Source: Acetobacteraceae bacterium
GTDB lineage: Bacteria; Pseudomonadota; Alphaproteobacteria; Acetobacterales; Acetobacteraceae
Assembly (NCBI GenBank): GCA_020848935.1
Contig: JADLHF010000141.1
Span: 1 to 39,404 of the forward strand
Direction: 5' to 3'
DNA: 39,404 nucleotides
Shown: positions 24,551 through 32,504 of the stretch, one piece after another
Position numbering within the stretch: the stretch's first letter is position 1
How the letters are laid out: every line of letters begins with the position of its first letter
Notes under the pieces: model-generated
The model's input: the letters and a program-made list of their open reading frames with translations, nothing else
Database searches by the model: none
What the model was told of the DNA's origin: nothing
Position numbers and translations under genes: made by a program

Positions 24551-24576
24551 GGCGCGGCGCCCGGGAGCGCCGCGCC
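24551..24576. terminator. GC hairpin between convergent MFS and binding-protein genes
   Basis: GGCGCGGCGC (24551-24560) and GCGCCGCGCC (24567-24576) form a perfect 10-bp stem with a 6-base loop. It lies between two convergent genes, 10 bases beyond the stop of the leftward one. No T-run follows on either strand, so a bidirectional terminator is likely but not proven. Confidence 0.5.
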
Positions 24577-24586
24577 TGATGCTTGG

Positions 24587-26152
24587 CTACTTCGCCGGGA
24601 GGATTTCCAGCGCCATGGTCTCCTCGTCCTGGCGGGTGGTGTAGCGGACCTTGTCGGCGCGGCCGGCGCTGATGGTGCCGAAGGCCAGGGTGGGGATGAC
24701 CCAGTTGCGGGCGACGACCATCTCGCTGATCTTTTCCAGCAGGGCGCGGCGCTTGGCCTCGTCGAGCATGGGGCGGGCTTCCTCGATCAGCTTGTCGATC
24801 TCGGGGTCGGCGATGCCGGAGACGTTGATGGCGCCGAGGCCGCGGTCCTTGTCGGTGGAGTGGATGACGGCGCCGAGGAAATAGGACGCCTCGCCGGTGA
24901 GGCTGCCCCAGCCGGCCATGGAGAGGCCGAACTCCCGCTTGGCGCGGCGGGGGAAGAACACCGCCGAGGGGTAGGTGGCCAGGGTGACCTTGAGGCCGAT
25001 GCGGGAGAACTGCTGGGCGACGGCCTCGCAGATCTTGGCGTCGTTAGGGAAGCGGTCGTTGGGGCAGGTCAGCTCGGCCTGGAAGCCGTCCTTGAAGCCG
25101 GCCTCGGCCATCAGGGCGCGGGCGCGCTCGACGTTGTAGGGCGCGGGGGCGATGCGGGGGCTGGCGCCGAACATGCCGTCGGGCACGGGCTGGCTCTTCT
25201 TGACGGCGAGGCCTTCCATGACGCGATCGACCAGGGCCTCGCGGTTGATGGCCAGCGACATGGCCTGGCGGATGCGGGCGTCGCGGACCGGGTTGGCGGC
25301 CAGCGGCTGGCCGGCATTGTCCTTCACGCCGGGAGGCTGGTCGGCGCCGACCTCGGGATAGACCATGTAGACGTAGGAGGAGGGGCCGGCGAAGACGGCG
25401 ATCTTGGGGTCGGTCTTCAGCTTGGCGACGTCGGCGATGGGCACGCGGTTGATGAAGTCGACGTCGCCGGCGAGCAGGGCGGCGACGCGGGAGGGGTCGC
25501 GCGAGATCGGCGAGATTTTCACCGTGGCCCAATGCGGCCTGGCGCCCCAGTAGGCGTCGTTGCGGACCAGCATCTGTGGCGTGCCGGGGGCCCAGGAGAC
25601 GAGCTTGTAGGGGCCGGTGCCGTTCGACGCCTTGGCGGTGTTGAAGTCGGCGGTGGGCTGGGCGCCCTTGGCGCCGGACATCATGAAGACGTTGGACAGG
25701 TTGGTGGGCAGCAGGGGGGCGGGGCCGTTGGTGATGAAGCGCACGGTGAGGGGATCGACGGCCACCACTTCCTTGATCTGGCCGGTATAGACGCTGTAGG
25801 CGCTGGGGTTGCCCTGGAGCGTGGGGATGCGGGCGATGGTGAACTTGACGTCCTCGGCGGTGAAGGGCGCACCGTCGTGGAATGTCACGCCGGGGCGCAG
25901 CTTGAACTCCCAGGTGGTCTCGTCGATCACTTTCCAGGAGAGGGCGAGGCTGGGGACGACCTGGAGGTTCACGTCGCGGCCGACCAGGGTGTCGTACTGG
26001 TTGCGCATGGCGGCGGTGTTGTTGCCCAGCAGGTGCCATTGCGGGTCCATGGTGTTGGGCTCGTTCTGCACGCCGATGTTCAGCGCCTGGGCCCGGGCTT
26101 GCGGCGCGAAGGCGGCGGCCATCACGAGGGCGAAGGTGGCTAGTCGGCGCAT
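24587..26152 (-). CDS. Orphan peptide-type extracellular solute-binding protein (SBP family 5)
   Basis: This periplasmic binding protein has 521 residues. The start MRRLATFALVMAAAF (ATG 26150-26152) has AGGAG 8 bases upstream, and the signal peptide ends at about ARA before QALN. Family-5 landmarks are NEPNTMDPQWH, WEFKLRPGVTFHDGAPFTAE, a G-T-G-P-Y segment and RIRQAMSLAINREALVDRV. No permease or ATPase gene adjoins it. It lies downstream of acyl-CoA dehydrogenase genes on the same strand but behind a clear terminator. It may feed a shared transporter such as the one at 5985-11515 or one encoded elsewhere, with a carboxylic acid or its conjugate as a possible ligand (inference from neighbours). 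Confidence 0.92.
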   Translation of the reverse strand: MRRLATFALVMAAAFAPQARAQALNIGVQNEPNTMDPQWHLLGNNTAAMRNQYDTLVGRDVNLQVVPSLALSWKVIDETTWEFKLRPGVTFHDGAPFTAEDVKFTIARIPTLQGNPSAYSVYTGQIKEVVAVDPLTVRFITNGPAPLLPTNLSNVFMMSGAKGAQPTADFNTAKASNGTGPYKLVSWAPGTPQMLVRNDAYWGARPHWATVKISPISRDPSRVAALLAGDVDFINRVPIADVAKLKTDPKIAVFAGPSSYVYMVYPEVGADQPPGVKDNAGQPLAANPVRDARIRQAMSLAINREALVDRVMEGLAVKKSQPVPDGMFGASPRIAPAPYNVERARALMAEAGFKDGFQAELTCPNDRFPNDAKICEAVAQQFSRIGLKVTLATYPSAVFFPRRAKREFGLSMAGWGSLTGEASYFLGAVIHSTDKDRGLGAINVSGIADPEIDKLIEEARPMLDEAKRRALLEKISEMVVARNWVIPTLAFGTISAGRADKVRYTTRQDEETMALEILPAK

Positions 26153-26180
26153 GGTGCGTCTCCTGGATGCGAGGGCGGGA

Positions 26181-26215
26181 CAAAAAGAAACCCGCGCCCG
26201 GTGGACGGGCGCGGG
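26181..26215 (-). terminator. Rho-independent terminator after the small acyl-CoA dehydrogenase gene
   Basis: On the minus strand CCCGCGCCCG and CGGGCGCGGG (26191-26215) form a perfect 10-bp stem with a 5-base loop, followed by TTTCTTTTTG (26190-26181). This is the best classic intrinsic terminator in the window. It lies 35 bases past the stop codon of the gene at 26251-27387 and separates that operon from the orphan binding-protein gene. Confidence 0.85.
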
Positions 26216-26250
26216 TATGCAGGAAGCGTAGTGCAGCGTTGCGGTCGGGA

Positions 26251-27387
26251 TCAAGCGACCTGGTCGGCGAGCAGGCCGAGGTGGTAGGCGCTGTCGCCCC
26301 AGACGTGCTCGAAGGCCATGACGCGGCGGAAATAGTGGCCGACGGCGTATTCCTCGGTCATGCCGATGCCGCCGTGGAGCTGGACGGCGGTTTGCGTCAC
26401 GAAGCGGCCGGATTGGCCGACGCCGACCTTGGCCATGGAGATGTTGCGGGCACGCTCGGCGGCATCGGATTCGTCAACCATCATGGCGGCGAGCATGGCC
26501 ATCGAGCGGGCCTGTTCCACCTCGATCAGCATGTCGGCGGCCTTGTGCTGGAGCACCTGATTCTGGCCGATCGGGCGGCCGAACTGCACGCGGGTGCGCA
26601 GGTATTCCAGCGTCATGTCGTGCGCGGCCTCGCAGGCGCCGACCGCCTCGGCGGCCATCGCGGCGATGCCGGCCTGGGTGACATGCTCGATGGTGCCCAT
26701 CGCCTTGCCGACGGTGCCGAGCACGGCGTCGGCGCCGAGCTTGACGCCGGAGAGTGAGATCTCGGCGGCGCGGGTGCCGTCGCGCATGGCGTAGCCGCGG
26801 CGGGCGACGCCGGGAGTGGTGGCGGGGACGAGGAACAGGGTGAGGCCCGCGGGGTCCATGCGGTCGCCGGCGGTGCGGGCGGAGACCACCAGGGTGTCGG
26901 CGCAGTCGCCGTGGAAGACGACGCTCTTGGCCCCTTCCAGCACCCAGCCGGCGCCGTCCTTGGTGGCGGTGGTCATGACGTCGGACAGGTCGTAGCGTGC
27001 CTGCTGTTCGCTGTGGGCGAAGGCGAGCTTCAGCGAACCGTCGACGATCCGGGGCAGGAGGTCGCCCTTCTGCGCCTCGGTCCCCGCCAGCCTGATGGCG
27101 GTGCCGCCGAGGACGACGGTGGCGAGGTAGGGTTCGAGCACGAGGTTCTTGCCGAACGCCTCCATCACCATCATGACATCGACGGCGTTGCCGCCGAAGC
27201 CGCCGTAATCCTCGCTGAACGGCAGGCCGAGCAGGCCGAGTTCGGCGTATTTGTCCCACATCTCCTGGCTCCAGCCCTGGGCCGATTTGATGTAGCCGCG
27301 CCGCGCATCGAAGGCGTAGCGGTCGGCCAGCAGCCGCGCAATGGAGTCATTGAGCAGCCGCTGGTCTTCGGTGAGATCGAAATCCAT
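26251..27387 (-). CDS. Acyl-CoA dehydrogenase, small-subunit type (PimD-like)
   Basis: This 378-residue flavoprotein matches proteins annotated as pimeloyl-CoA dehydrogenase small subunit. It begins MDFDLTEDQRLLNDSIARLL and has LGLLGLPFSEDYGGFGG, FAHSEQQARYDLSDV, the C-terminal-domain segment YLRTRVQFGRPIGQNQVLQH and LHGGIGMTEEYAVGHYFRR, whose Glu and Tyr lie where related enzymes bind FAD. It lacks the terminal Y-E-G-T motif. Such small subunits act together with a large one, here the gene directly upstream, whose stop overlaps this start as ATGA. The likely reaction is dehydrogenation of a dicarboxylyl-, alicyclic or branched acyl-CoA; the substrate is unproven. Confidence 0.9.
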   Translation of the reverse strand: MDFDLTEDQRLLNDSIARLLADRYAFDARRGYIKSAQGWSQEMWDKYAELGLLGLPFSEDYGGFGGNAVDVMMVMEAFGKNLVLEPYLATVVLGGTAIRLAGTEAQKGDLLPRIVDGSLKLAFAHSEQQARYDLSDVMTTATKDGAGWVLEGAKSVVFHGDCADTLVVSARTAGDRMDPAGLTLFLVPATTPGVARRGYAMRDGTRAAEISLSGVKLGADAVLGTVGKAMGTIEHVTQAGIAAMAAEAVGACEAAHDMTLEYLRTRVQFGRPIGQNQVLQHKAADMLIEVEQARSMAMLAAMMVDESDAAERARNISMAKVGVGQSGRFVTQTAVQLHGGIGMTEEYAVGHYFRRVMAFEHVWGDSAYHLGLLADQVA

Positions 27388-28607
27388 CAGAGCCTCAGGA
27401 TTGCTTTGTTCAGGATGTTCTTCTGAATCTCGTTGGTGCCGCCGTAGATCGAGGCGGCGCGCAGCATGAGATACGGCGGTGCGGCGTACCCGGCCCAGTC
27501 CGGCCCGATGCGCGGCTCGTTGTCGCCCGCCTCCCGGTTGAGGCTGTCGAGTTCCTTCGCCCAGTCGGGCATCGCCAGCGGGCCGGCGATGTCCATCACC
27601 AGCTCGGCGGTGTCCTGGAGCAGCTCGGTGCCCTTGATCTTGAGCACCGAGGAGAACGGGTCGGGCTTGCCGTCGCTGGCGCTGGCGGCCTTGGAGACGA
27701 CGCGCAGCTGGGTGAGTTCCAGCGCCTTGGCCTGGACCTGCAACTTCGCGACGCGGCTTCGGAAGCCGGCATCCTCGATCAGCGGGCGGCCGTTCTGGCG
27801 GACCTCGCGGGCGAGTTCGCGGGCGTAGTTGATGCGCTCCATGGACTTGCCGAGGCGGGCGATGCCGGTGCGTTCGTTGCCGAGCAGGAACTTGGCCACG
27901 TCCCAGCCCTTGTTCTCCTCATAGACGCGATTGGCGACGGGCACCTTCACGTCGTCGAAGAACACCTCGTTGAGGTGGTGGGAGTTGTCGATCGAGATGA
28001 TCGGGCGAACGGTGATGCCCGGCGACTTCATGTCGATCAGCAGGAAGGAGATGCCCTCCTGCGGCTTGCGGGCGTTGGGGTTGGTGCGCACCAGGGCGAA
28101 GCACCAGTCGGCCATGTGGGCGGTGGAGGTCCAGATCTTCTGGCCGTTGACGATGTAGTGGTCGCCGACCTGCTTGGCGGCGGTCTTCAGCGAGGCCAGG
28201 TCGGAGCCGGAACCGGGCTCGGAGAAGCCCTGGCACCACCAATCGTCGAGGTTGGCGGCCCGCGGCAGGATGCGGGCCTTCTGCTCCGGCGTGCCGAACT
28301 GGATGATCACCGGGCCGATCATGGTGATGTTGAAGCCGTTCACCTCGGGCGCATGGCCGAGCTGGTTCTCCTCCTGGAAGATCATGCGCTGGGTGGGCGA
28401 CCAGTCGGTGCCGCCGTATTCCTTGGGCCATTTGTAGGTGGCCCATCCCTTCCTGTTCAGGATGCGCTGCCAATCGACGATGTCCTGCTTGGTGGGCGAG
28501 TAGCCCAGGCGCAGGCGCTCGCGGGTCTTGGCGGGCAGATTCTGGCGGATGAAGTCGCGCACCTCCTTTCGGAAGGCGACCTCCTCTTCGGTAAAGCGCA
28601 GGTCCAT
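27387..28607 (-). CDS. Acyl-CoA dehydrogenase, large-subunit type (PimC-like), copy A
   Basis: This 406-residue flavoprotein begins MDLRFTEEEVAFRKEVRDFI (ATG 28605-28607, GAGAGGAA upstream). Landmarks are KGWATYKWPKEYGG, WWCQGFSEPGSGSDLASLKT, YIVNGQKIWTS, LLGNERTGIARLG and SIYGGTNEIQKNILNKAIL. The usual catalytic Glu of Y-E-G-T is Gly, as in other members of this subgroup. The frame stays open through the repeat upstream to 28736, but those codons encode repeat sequence and are not part of the protein. It is coupled by ATGA to the small subunit, and the two probably form a heteromeric enzyme. A close paralogue lies just upstream beyond a repeat pair. Confidence 0.92.
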   Translation of the reverse strand: MDLRFTEEEVAFRKEVRDFIRQNLPAKTRERLRLGYSPTKQDIVDWQRILNRKGWATYKWPKEYGGTDWSPTQRMIFQEENQLGHAPEVNGFNITMIGPVIIQFGTPEQKARILPRAANLDDWWCQGFSEPGSGSDLASLKTAAKQVGDHYIVNGQKIWTSTAHMADWCFALVRTNPNARKPQEGISFLLIDMKSPGITVRPIISIDNSHHLNEVFFDDVKVPVANRVYEENKGWDVAKFLLGNERTGIARLGKSMERINYARELAREVRQNGRPLIEDAGFRSRVAKLQVQAKALELTQLRVVSKAASASDGKPDPFSSVLKIKGTELLQDTAELVMDIAGPLAMPDWAKELDSLNREAGDNEPRIGPDWAGYAAPPYLMLRAASIYGGTNEIQKNILNKAILRL

Positions 28608-28684
28608 TGGGTTTCCTCTCGCGCGGTCTCGGGCGTTGGACGGGAGTATGTGCGCGGGGTGGGCGGGGGGCAAGGGTGGGCAGG

Positions 28685-28827
28685 CAGGAAAGCAAGGTCT
28701 TCTCTTTCTGAAGAAAAAGAAGCAAAAAGACTTCATCCGCTATTCATGGGGAGGCACTGCCGTACGCCCCCGCGTCAGGGAACGAAGGTTTTTTGGTTCT
28801 TTTTTTCAAAAAAGAACGCCTTGCCTG
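28685..28827. repeat. Paired A/T-rich hairpin repeat, copy 5
   Basis: The left unit has CTTCTCTTT (28699-28707, one base off the usual form) and AAAAAGAAG (28714-28722), loop CTGAAG, then CAAAAAGACTTC. The right unit has GTTCTTTTTT (28796-28805) and AAAAAAGAAC (28808-28817). The pair lies exactly between two paralogous acyl-CoA dehydrogenase genes, a few bases after the stop of the upstream one. Confidence 0.88.
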
Positions 28828-28829
28828 CG

Positions 28830-30047
28830 CTACAGCCGCAGCACCGCCTTGTTGAGGATGTTCTTCTGGATTTCGGTGGTGCCGCCGGCGATGGTGGAGG
28901 CACGGTGCATCAGGTAGGGCGCGGCGGCGTATCCCGCCCAGTCCGGGCCGATCCGCGGGTCGTTGCTGCCTTCGCTGCTCAGCTTGTCCAGCTCGCGCGC
29001 CCAGTCCGGCATGGCCAAGGGGCCGACGGCGTCCATCACCATCTCCGAAGTGTCCTGGTTCAACTCGCTGCCCTTGATCTTCAGCAGGGAGGAGAACGGG
29101 TCGGGCTTGCCGTCGGATTTCTGCATCATCTTGGAGACCACGCGCAGCTGGGTGATCTCCAGCGCCTTGGCGCGCACTTCCAGGGCGGCGATGCGTTCGC
29201 GGAAGCCGGGGTCGTCGAGCAGCGAGCCGCCATGGGCGCGCAGCTGGGGGGCGAGTTCGCGCATGTCGTGCAGCCGGGCCAGGCTCTTGCCGAGGCGGGC
29301 GATGCCGGTGCGTTCGTTGCCGAGCAGGAACTTGGCCACGTCCCAGCCCTTGTTCTCCTCGTAGACGCGCTGGCTGACCGGCACGCGCACGTTGTCGAAG
29401 AACACCTCGTTGAAATGGTGGCTGCCGTCGATCGAGATGATCGGGCGCACCGTGATGCCGGGGGTCTTCATGTCGATCAGCAGGAAAGAGATGCCTTCCT
29501 GCGGCTTCCTTGCCTGCGGGTTGGTGCGGACAAGGGCAAAAATCCAGTCGGCGTGATGGGCGGTGGAGGTCCAGATCTTCTGGCCGTTCACCACGTATTC
29601 GTCGCCGTTGCGCACGGCCGCCGTCTTGAGCGAGGCGAGGTCGGAGCCGGAGCCGGGTTCGGAGAAGCCCTGGCACCACCAGTCATCCAGATTGGCGCAG
29701 CGGGCGATGAACCGCTCCTTCTGCGCCGGGGTGCCGAACTGGATCAGCACCGGGCCGATCATGGTGATGTTGAAGCTGTTCACCTCGGGCGCATGGCCCA
29801 GCAGGTTCTCGTCCTGGAAGATCATGCGCTGGGCCGGCGACCAGTCGCAGCCGCCGTATTCCTTGGGCCACTTGTAGGTGGCCCAGCCCTTGCGGTTCAG
29901 GATGCGCTGCCAGGTGACGACATCCTGTTTGGTGGGCGGGTAGCCCAGGCGCAGCCTTTCGCTGATGTGGGAGGGGAGGCTGGTGCGGATGAAATCACGC
30001 ACTTCCTGGCGGAAGGCGGTTTCCTCCTCGGTGAAGCGCAGCTCCAT
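28830..30047 (-). CDS. Acyl-CoA dehydrogenase, large-subunit type (PimC-like), copy B
   Basis: This 405-residue paralogue of the gene at 27387-28607 is nearly collinear with it and identical over long stretches (KGWATYKWPKEYGG, LDDWWCQGFSEPGSGSDLAS, WDVAKFLLGNERTGIARLGK). It starts MELRFTEEETAFRQEVRDFI at ATG 30045-30047 with GGAGGAAG upstream. The C-terminal motif reads STIAGGTTEIQKN: the catalytic Glu is Gly, as in copy A, and the preceding Tyr is Ala, unlike copy A. It follows the binding-protein gene by 59 bases in the same direction. It could replace copy A in complexes with the small subunit, giving two substrate ranges. Confidence 0.92.
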   Translation of the reverse strand: MELRFTEEETAFRQEVRDFIRTSLPSHISERLRLGYPPTKQDVVTWQRILNRKGWATYKWPKEYGGCDWSPAQRMIFQDENLLGHAPEVNSFNITMIGPVLIQFGTPAQKERFIARCANLDDWWCQGFSEPGSGSDLASLKTAAVRNGDEYVVNGQKIWTSTAHHADWIFALVRTNPQARKPQEGISFLLIDMKTPGITVRPIISIDGSHHFNEVFFDNVRVPVSQRVYEENKGWDVAKFLLGNERTGIARLGKSLARLHDMRELAPQLRAHGGSLLDDPGFRERIAALEVRAKALEITQLRVVSKMMQKSDGKPDPFSSLLKIKGSELNQDTSEMVMDAVGPLAMPDWARELDKLSSEGSNDPRIGPDWAGYAAAPYLMHRASTIAGGTTEIQKNILNKAVLRL

Positions 30048-30106
30048 CGTACTTCCTCCCCTCCCGGTATCAGCGCAAGGCGGCATCAACGCACGAAGGC
30101 ATCAGG

Positions 30107-31675
30107 TCAGTCCAGCCACAGGTCCCAGTTGCGCAGCGCGTACCAGGGCTTCCACCCGTGCACCCGGTTGCGGACGGCCACCGTGCGGCCGGCGTCGGCG
30201 ATCTTCACCAGATAAGCCTTGCTGCGGATGCCGGTCTCGGCGGCCAGCCAGGCCTTCTTGCGGGCCTCGACGTCCAGCGAGCCGAAGAACGTGGCGTAGG
30301 CCGAGTCGATCTCGGTGTCGTTGGCCTTGTTCAGCCCGGTATGGGCGTAGATCAGCGGGCGCCACTGCTGCGGCCCGAGCAGGGGCTGCGAGCAATAGCC
30401 GCTCATCGAGATGTTCCAGCCACCCTCGCCGGTCTGCAGCGCCGCGGAATTGGTGATCCAGTCCGTCACGCGCATCTCGACGTTCATGCCGATCGCCTTG
30501 AGCTTCTGCTCCAGCACCAGCATCTGGGCGCGCATGTAGCCGTAGTTGGAGTTGGTGTGGATGATGATCTTCTCACCCTTGTAGCCGGCGGCCTTCAGCA
30601 GCTCCTTCGCCTTGGCGGGGTTCTTCTGGTTGTAGTACTGCTTCATCTGCTCGCCGTCGTAGTACGGGCTGTCCGGGTACAGCAGCGACGGATTCAGCTT
30701 GTAAGCATAGCCGGACACCTCGGCCATCTCCTCCACATCGACCACCGCCGCGATCGCCTGGCGGATGCGCACGTCGCGGGTCAGGCCGTTCTGCGACTGG
30801 AGCATGATGACGTGCATGCAGCCCGGGAAGACCTTTGCGATCCCGACCTGCTTGGCGTTCGTGAAGCGGTCCACCTGGTCGGCATCGATATCCGAGATGT
30901 CGGCGGCGCCGGCGAGCATGGCGGCGACGCGCGAGCTGACCTCGGGCAGGAAGTTGTAGCGGATCGTCTCGATATGCGCGGTCTTGCGGCCGGCGAAGCC
31001 GTCGGGGCCGGGGGCGCTGGTGTCCTGCACGTAGCCGGGGAAGCGGCGCAGCACGAGGTGGCTGTCCTTGACCAGCTCGCCCAACTGGTACGGGCCGGTG
31101 CCGATCGGGGTGATCTCGCGCGCGCCCTTGGCGGCTTCCTCGGACGGGAGGATCGCCAGCGGGAAGCACGGCGTCTTCAGCACGTCCAGCAGGACGGCCG
31201 AGGTTTCCTTGAGGTTGATGATGAAGGTGTAGGGATCCGGCGCGTCGAAGCTGGTGACCGCGGCGAAGGCCGCCGCGTTCGGGCTGATCTTGACGTAGCG
31301 CTTGTAGGTGGCGACCACGTCCGCCGAGGTCATCTCCTTGCCGTTATGGAATTTCACCCCCTTGCGCAGCGCGAAGGTGAACGTCTTGCCGTCGGGGGTG
31401 ACGACGACACTGCTGGCCAGCATGGGCTTGGAGGAATAGTCCTCGCCCATCATCATAAGGCCCTCGTACATGTGCATGCCCGTCTCGAGCTGGACGGTGG
31501 TGCAGAACATCGCCGGGTCGAAGTGGTCCATGCCGGAGACATGGGCGTGGATGATGGTGCCGCCGTTCGGCGCCTTTGGGTTGGCGGTTTGCGAGAAGGC
31601 TGGCAAGGCCACCATCAGCCCCGCGGCGGCCAGGCCCAACGCCCGCCAGTTTTTCATCACCGATAACATTTCCAT
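30107..31675 (-). CDS. Orphan peptide-type extracellular solute-binding protein (SBP family 5)
   Basis: This 522-residue periplasmic protein starts at ATG 31673-31675 with AGGGAG 5 bases upstream; an ATG six codons later is possible. The signal peptide (ALGLAAAGLMVALPAFS) is followed by QTANP. Family-5 landmarks are FALRKGVKFHNGKEMTSADV, IGTGPYQLGELV, DVRIRQAIAAVVDVEEMAE and WRPLIYAHTG near the end. No permease or ATPase is adjacent. It heads a short operon with the acyl-CoA dehydrogenase 59 bases downstream, so it may capture the acid degraded by these enzymes. It is not a close copy of the other binding protein at 24587-26152. Confidence 0.92.
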   Translation of the reverse strand: MEMLSVMKNWRALGLAAAGLMVALPAFSQTANPKAPNGGTIIHAHVSGMDHFDPAMFCTTVQLETGMHMYEGLMMMGEDYSSKPMLASSVVVTPDGKTFTFALRKGVKFHNGKEMTSADVVATYKRYVKISPNAAAFAAVTSFDAPDPYTFIINLKETSAVLLDVLKTPCFPLAILPSEEAAKGAREITPIGTGPYQLGELVKDSHLVLRRFPGYVQDTSAPGPDGFAGRKTAHIETIRYNFLPEVSSRVAAMLAGAADISDIDADQVDRFTNAKQVGIAKVFPGCMHVIMLQSQNGLTRDVRIRQAIAAVVDVEEMAEVSGYAYKLNPSLLYPDSPYYDGEQMKQYYNQKNPAKAKELLKAAGYKGEKIIIHTNSNYGYMRAQMLVLEQKLKAIGMNVEMRVTDWITNSAALQTGEGGWNISMSGYCSQPLLGPQQWRPLIYAHTGLNKANDTEIDSAYATFFGSLDVEARKKAWLAAETGIRSKAYLVKIADAGRTVAVRNRVHGWKPWYALRNWDLWLD

Positions 31676-31802
31676 CGCTCCCTGAACTGCCGCCTTGGCG
31701 GGCTTCGCGGCAGCCTAGAACATGAAAGTCCCTCTTGGGAACCGGCAGAATGCCATGCGCGGAGGAATTCGGGCCAGCTCGGCCGGCCCGGCGCGCGATA
31801 CC

Positions 31803-31843
31803 AACCGTCCGGACCGCCGGAAGAGCCGGCACGCCGGACGGTT
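31803..31843 (-). terminator. Long imperfect hairpin after the DUF1203 gene
   Basis: AACCGTCCGG and CCGGACGGTT form a 10-bp outer stem (31803-31812 and 31834-31843). After a 3/3 internal loop, GCCGG and CCGGC form an inner 5-bp stem around AAGAG. It lies 5 bases past the stop of the DUF1203 gene and upstream of the binding-protein gene. It has only a TT at the 3' end on either strand, so it may be a terminator or an mRNA-processing hairpin. Confidence 0.5.
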
Positions 31844-31847
31844 CGTG

Positions 31848-32318
31848 TCAGATGCGCTCCACCCGGCAGAGCAGGCAGCCGGGCTTGGCGGTGTGGATGT
31901 TGACGAAGGCGGTACGCGGATCGGCCAGGGCGCGGGCCAGCGGGGCGTCGGCCTGCGGGCCTTCGGCGACCTGGCCGAGGTCGTAGAGCACCATCTGTTG
32001 AGAGTCGTAGGCGCGCACCGAGACGAGGCTGGTGCGGACGATGTCGGCGATGGCGTTCTTGCCATCATAGGGCGCGCAGTCGCGGGCGTGCAGGAAGATC
32101 GGGCTGGGGGTCCAGTACACGCCGGTGGGTCCGGGCAGGTGATAGGAGCCGAGCAGCACCTCCTCGCCCTTGGCGGCGTTGCGCAGGCAGTGCCGGCAGG
32201 GCGCGCCGGTGCCGGTGGAGACCGAGCGGCGCAGGGCGTTGCCGGCATCGTCGCGGCCGGTCTCGCGCCAGCGTCGGGCGGTTTCGGTGGGGATGGGGAC
32301 GCAGCGGAAGTGGGACAT
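31848..32318 (-). CDS. DUF1203 family protein
   Basis: This 156-residue cytoplasmic protein is of unknown function. The DUF1203 pattern is clear: a conserved PCRHCLRNAAKGEEVLLGSY segment, SPIFLHARDCAPYDGK in the middle, an R-A-Y-D-x-x-x-M-V-L-Y-D strand, and the C-terminal GCLLCRVERI. The conserved cysteines and histidines could bind a metal (inference). The start ATG 32316-32318 has AGGAGAAG upstream; the frame stays open further upstream through the repeat, which is not coding. It stands between a repeat and a hairpin, apparently as a single-gene unit within the acyl-CoA region. Confidence 0.85.
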   Translation of the reverse strand: MSHFRCVPIPTETARRWRETGRDDAGNALRRSVSTGTGAPCRHCLRNAAKGEEVLLGSYHLPGPTGVYWTPSPIFLHARDCAPYDGKNAIADIVRTSLVSVRAYDSQQMVLYDLGQVAEGPQADAPLARALADPRTAFVNIHTAKPGCLLCRVERI

Positions 32319-32407
32319 GGCGGGCTTCTCCTGTTGCCCGATATCTAGCCGCTGGTCGTGGCGCGCGGCCATCCGGCCGTTGCGCCGACTATCCGGGCCG
32401 GGGGCGA

Positions 32408-32493
32408 AGGGGTGAAAATTTTTTTTGGTTCTTTTTTTCAAAGAAGAACAAGCGCTTCTTTTTGAAAGAAGAAGCAAAAACTTTCATTCGTTT
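32408..32493. repeat. Compact convergent pair of A/T-rich hairpin units, copy 6
   Basis: A forward unit (GTTCTTTTTT...AAAGAAGAAC, 32428-32449, one mismatch) is followed after 4 bases by a reverse unit (GCTTCTTTTT...AGAAGAAGC, 32454-32475) with the CAAAAACTTTCATTC head. The order is the opposite of copies 1, 3, 5 and 7: the units face each other and their tails share AAGCGCTT. This shows the single unit is the mobile or evolving module. Confidence 0.8.
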
Positions 32494-32504
32494 GGCTGGG
32501 TGCA

